The notes beneath the pieces were generated by a model. It was given only the letters and a program-made list of their open reading frames with translations, did not search any database and had not been told where the DNA came from. This document shows, one piece after another, positions 61,396 to 64,000 of a stretch of DNA of 64,000 bases. Each line of letters begins with the position of its first letter. The first letter of the stretch is position 1. The stretch comes from Sphingomonadaceae bacterium (lineage in GTDB: Bacteria; Pseudomonadota; Alphaproteobacteria; Sphingomonadales; Sphingomonadaceae): positions 248,001 through 312,000 of the forward strand of contig JAPZTW010000008.1 in NCBI GenBank assembly GCA_027533105.1, given 5' to 3'. Both the position numbers and the translations under genes were made by a program.

Positions 61396-62208
61396 TCAGC
61401 CGAGCGGCTGGGCAATCAGCACCAGCGCATCGTCCGGAACCGCCAGTTCGGCCAGCGAACCGGCCACGCCGCACTCCCCCGCCGCGATCGCTTCGTCACC
61501 GATCCTCACCGTCCCGCGCAGCGGAACGGCCAGCACCGGAGCCTCACCATAGCGGGCCAGCACTTCGGCGGCGGGCTGACCCGCGATCCGGTCGAGCCGG
61601 AACAACGGGCCATCGACCAGCTGCACCGCACCCTCACCCGGTACCTGCAGGCGGCAATTGGCCGGATGGGGCGCGCCCTGCGCCACGGCCAGCCCGGCAT
61701 CGAGGTGCAATTCGCGGGGGCGACCGTAATCATAAAGCCGATAGGTAATGTCGCTGTTCTGCTGAACCTCGACCAGACTGATCCCGCCCCCGATCGCGTG
61801 GACCGTGTTGGCCGGAATATAGAAGAAGTCTCCCGCAGTAACGGGATGCCATTCCAGCAGATCCTCGATCGACCCGTCGAGCGCGGCAGCGCGCAGCTCT
61901 TCCGGGCTGGCCGGTTCGCGCAGGCCGATCCCCAGCCGCGCGCCCGGTTCGGCGGCGATCACCAGCCAGCATTCCTCCTTGCCCTGCCGGCCCTGCCCGG
62001 CAGCCAGCGTCTGGTCATCGGTGGGGTGAACCTGGACCGAGAGCGGCTCGGAGGTGAAGATGTACTTGACCAGCAGCCGGTCGAGCACAGGCGGTGGCTC
62101 GAACCAGACCTCACCGATCCGGTCGGGCGACAGGCCGGTGAACGGCGCCGGCAGATCGGCCCGGCCCCACGGTTTGGCGACCATCCGCGTGGCCAGGCGT
62201 GCGCTCAT
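61396..62208 (-). CDS. manA: Mannose-6-phosphate isomerase, class I
   Basis: 270 aa Zn2+ cupin-fold enzyme interconverting fructose 6-phosphate and mannose 6-phosphate. The metal site is in LSVQVHPTDDQTLAAGQ and YIPANTVHAIGGGISLVEVQQNSD, and ITYRLYDYGR follows. It starts inside the manC stop (ATGA). Together with PgmG and ManC it makes GDP-mannose for polysaccharide or glycolipid synthesis. The short length (270) is that of the bacterial single-domain form. Confidence 0.92.
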   Translation of the reverse strand: MSARLATRMVAKPWGRADLPAPFTGLSPDRIGEVWFEPPPVLDRLLVKYIFTSEPLSVQVHPTDDQTLAAGQGRQGKEECWLVIAAEPGARLGIGLREPASPEELRAAALDGSIEDLLEWHPVTAGDFFYIPANTVHAIGGGISLVEVQQNSDITYRLYDYGRPRELHLDAGLAVAQGAPHPANCRLQVPGEGAVQLVDGPLFRLDRIAGQPAAEVLARYGEAPVLAVPLRGTVRIGDEAIAAGECGVAGSLAELAVPDDALVLIAQPLG

Positions 62209-63245
62209 TGCTGGCTGGCGCCCTTGAGCTTGCCGACCAGCTGGGTTCCGGTCCGGCTGGTGACCAGCACCTCGTTGCCATCGACCACCACGATCACGTC
62301 CTGCAGCCCGATCACCGAGACGCGCGGCCCATCGCTGCTGACCAGGACATTGTGGCAATCGACCAGTTCGGCCTCGCCCTGCACGCTGTTCCCCTCCGCA
62401 TCATGCGGCAGGGCGGCGTGGAGCGCGTCCCAGCTGCCGATATCCGACCAGCCCATGTCGACCGGCACCATCGCCGCCTGGCCGGTGTTTTCCATCACCG
62501 CATAGTCGACCGATTCGGGCTTGAACCCGTCGAACTCGGCCGCGCCCGGGTGAAACCGGCGGCCATCGGCCTGACCAGCGGCCACTGCAGCGCGCGCTGC
62601 GGCATGGATCGCCGGCCGGTGCGCCATGAGCTCGGCCAGGAACGTGCCGACGCGGAAAGCGAAGATCCCGCCATTCCAGGCGTGGCGCCCGCCGGCGACA
62701 AAGGCCTCGGCCCGGGCGCGATCGGGCTTTTCGACAAACCGGGCCACCCGGAAGCCGTCATGGGCGATCGGTTCGCCGCGTTCGAGATAGCCGAAGCCGG
62801 TTTCCGGGCTCTTGGCCTCGATCCCGAAGGACACCAGAAAGCCCTCCGCCGCCAGCGCCGCGGCACGATTGGCCGCCGCACGAAAGGCCGCCGGATCGGC
62901 AATGTGATGATCGCTGGGGCAGACCAGCATGATTGCATCGTCCGGCAGCCGGAAGGCCGCCAGGGCAATCGCCGCTGCCGTGTTGCGAGCGACTGGTTCG
63001 ACGATGATCGAGGCCTCCGGCATGGTGCCGAGCTGCGCTTCGACGTGATCGACATGCGCCGCGCCGGTCACCACGATCGGCGCGGCGAAGCCATGCTCTG
63101 GTGCGGCACGGGCGATCGTCGCCTCGAACAGGGTGGCGCTGCCCAGCAGGGGCAGGAACGGCTTGGGCTTGGTCGCCCGGCTGCGTGGCCACAGGCGGGT
63201 GCCGCTGCCTCCGCACAGGATGACCGGGGTGATGGATGGCTGCAT
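62205..63245 (-). CDS. manC: Mannose-1-phosphate guanylyltransferase
   Basis: 346 aa nucleotidyltransferase making GDP-mannose from GTP and mannose 1-phosphate. The activation motif GGSGTRLWPRS is at 12-22; the following PKPFLPLLG has Pro where Gln is usual in PKQFL. FVEKPDRARAEAF and WNGGIFAFRVGTFL are present. It lacks the fused isomerase domain of type II enzymes, consistent with a separate manA next door. Confidence 0.92.
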   Translation of the reverse strand: MQPSITPVILCGGSGTRLWPRSRATKPKPFLPLLGSATLFEATIARAAPEHGFAAPIVVTGAAHVDHVEAQLGTMPEASIIVEPVARNTAAAIALAAFRLPDDAIMLVCPSDHHIADPAAFRAAANRAAALAAEGFLVSFGIEAKSPETGFGYLERGEPIAHDGFRVARFVEKPDRARAEAFVAGGRHAWNGGIFAFRVGTFLAELMAHRPAIHAAARAAVAAGQADGRRFHPGAAEFDGFKPESVDYAVMENTGQAAMVPVDMGWSDIGSWDALHAALPHDAEGNSVQGEAELVDCHNVLVSSDGPRVSVIGLQDVIVVVDGNEVLVTSRTGTQLVGKLKGASQQ

Positions 63246-63323
63246 GGTTCAGTCTGACTGCCGAAACGAGGCGGCGCTCCTGCCGAAATAATCTTGTAAA
63301 GTCAATTGCATGGTCATCTGGCG

Positions 63324-63665
63324 TCAGTGCTCCCACGGTTCGAGCCGGCAACCCTCGCCTTCGGTGGAGGTGGCGGTCTGGCTGGCCAGCAGCGGGAAAG
63401 TGGCGGTGACGCTGCGCGCCTCGGCATCCTCGCTCAGCATGACCAGTTCCATGCCCGGTTCGAAATCCTTGCGGCAATCATCCAGGCTGCGTCCGCCCAG
63501 GTGGCGGCACGAGCAGGCGACCCGGGCCCCATAGGATGCGCCCGTCAGCGCAAAGCTGTTCAGCGGCTGCCAGAACCAGCCCAGCAGCGCGGCAACCAGG
63601 CCAAGGACGAGCCAGGGCCAGCGGCGGCGGGCGCGCGGTGAAACGGCAGGGTTTGCGGTTGCCAT
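63324..63665 (-). CDS. Small membrane-anchored protein, partner of the lipoprotein hydrolase
   Basis: 113 aa. N-terminal anchor (about 17-33, WPWLVLGLVAALLGWFW), then a periplasmic domain with four cysteines (ARVACSCRHLGG, DDCRKDF and GEGCRLEPWEH). It starts at ATG 63665 with AAGG upstream; a GTG at 63692 is an alternative. It is divergent from the serine hydrolase gene with 32 bases between the starts, so the two share a promoter region. I do not recognise the family. Confidence 0.65.
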   Translation of the reverse strand: MATANPAVSPRARRRWPWLVLGLVAALLGWFWQPLNSFALTGASYGARVACSCRHLGGRSLDDCRKDFEPGMELVMLSEDAEARSVTATFPLLASQTATSTEGEGCRLEPWEH

Positions 63666-63697
63666 CGGCCAGCCTTTGCGCAAGGGATGCACGCGCC

Positions 63698-64000
63698 ATG
63701 CCGACGCGCCGCCTCTCCCTTATCCTGCCCGTGCTGGCCCTGCCAAGCCTGATCGCATGCGGCGGGCAGCCGGCCACCGAGCCGCCTCCGGCGCCGCTGA
63801 CCGAGGCGGCGCGCGCCGCCGTGGTCAAGGATCCGGGCGTCTCGCGCGCGGCCCTGGCCCGAGCGGTCGACCGCTTGTTCAGCGCCCCCGAAACCGCCGA
63901 AACCCGCGCAGTTCTGGTACTCCACCAAGGCCGGATCGTGGCCGAACGCTATGGTTCCGGCTATGGTCCGCAGACCCGTTTCATCAGCTGGTCAATGGCC
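63698..64000 (+). CDS. Lipoprotein serine hydrolase, 5' part (beta-lactamase/S12 type)
   Basis: The first 101 codons of a longer gene that leaves the window. The lipoprotein signal ends SLIAC (Cys21). Then PVVKDPG-type linker and LVLHQGRIVAERYGSGY, the start of a class C beta-lactamase/penicillin-binding-like hydrolase fold, with the presumed nucleophile at Ser99 in ISWSMA; the lysine of SxxK lies just outside. Probably an esterase, amidase or D-aminopeptidase at the envelope. Confidence 0.8.
   Translation, partial: MPTRRLSLILPVLALPSLIACGGQPATEPPPAPLTEAARAAVVKDPGVSRAALARAVDRLFSAPETAETRAVLVLHQGRIVAERYGSGYGPQTRFISWSMA

Overview
The window is GC-rich chromosomal DNA with dense gene packing and many 4-bp ATGA/GTGA overlaps. 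Gene content points to a sphingomonad-type alphaproteobacterium (Sphingomonadales). The main evidence is a SciP-type CtrA inhibitor, a MipZ division-plane ATPase, a tonB-exbB-exbD-exbD cluster, a long TonB-dependent receptor, a HisN-type phosphatase next to prs, a PgmG-like phosphomannomutase, and gpmA-purE-purK-folA and lspA-DUF3035 runs. No phage, transposase, integrase, rRNA or CRISPR array was seen. The genus assignment is left open.

Layout. 1-3440 (+): tail of an unknown gene, a small membrane protein, a sterol desaturase-family enzyme, a signal-peptide protein that is just a TonB C-terminal domain, and a GMC oxidoreductase. 3512-11437 (mostly -): TonB-dependent receptor, hisN, prs, glpX and hom, with two secreted-protein genes (+) lying between hom and glpX. 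11517-15391: a secreted protein (-), then tonB-exbB-exbD1-exbD2 (+) closed by a strong terminator. 15471-22762: Lhr-like helicase (-), MgtC/DUF4010 membrane protein (+), mipZ / J-domain protein / pgmG operon (-), panC (+). 22901-28187: CsgG-like protein, tRNA-Gly, apt, cytochrome bc1 genes petABC (-), pgeF. 28180-34669: pepN, SDR protein, EamA transporter, threonine aldolase, small acetyltransferase, PilZ protein, tRNA-Thr, small ORF. 34706-44553 (+): gpmA-purE-purK-folA-dipeptidase-ribF-GDPD, then ileS-lspA-DUF3035 lipoprotein. 44649-52345: CNNM/CorC protein, OmpA lipoprotein, CysQ-like phosphatase, sucC, etfBA, an alginate-export-type porin. 52355-58819 (-): RND adaptor, RND permease, DUF445, GNAT operon. 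59044-64000: GlsB-like protein, a 107-aa gene coupled to sciP, mnmA, manC-manA, and a divergent pair of a small membrane protein and a lipoprotein serine hydrolase that runs off the end.

How the genes work together. Most are housekeeping: PRPP, purine and folate supply (prs, purEK, folA, apt), amino acids (hom, hisN, ltaE), respiration (petABC, etfBA, sucC), coenzymes (panC, ribF) and GDP-mannose supply (pgmG, manA, manC). The tonB cluster could energise the TonB-dependent receptor. The RND operon and the porin are the main envelope transport units.

The most notable signal is a 77-bp palindromic element present twice at identical length: once between sucC and etfB (48962-49038), and once inside ileS (42100-42176), where it is translated in frame. 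Related single hairpins sit in the leaders of tonB and the TonB-dependent receptor. Other points worth checking are a perfect 7-7-7 dyad upstream of the sciP operon, an RND permease with extra membrane segments between its two halves, and an orphan TonB C-terminal domain protein. I found no clear, wholly new multi-gene system.
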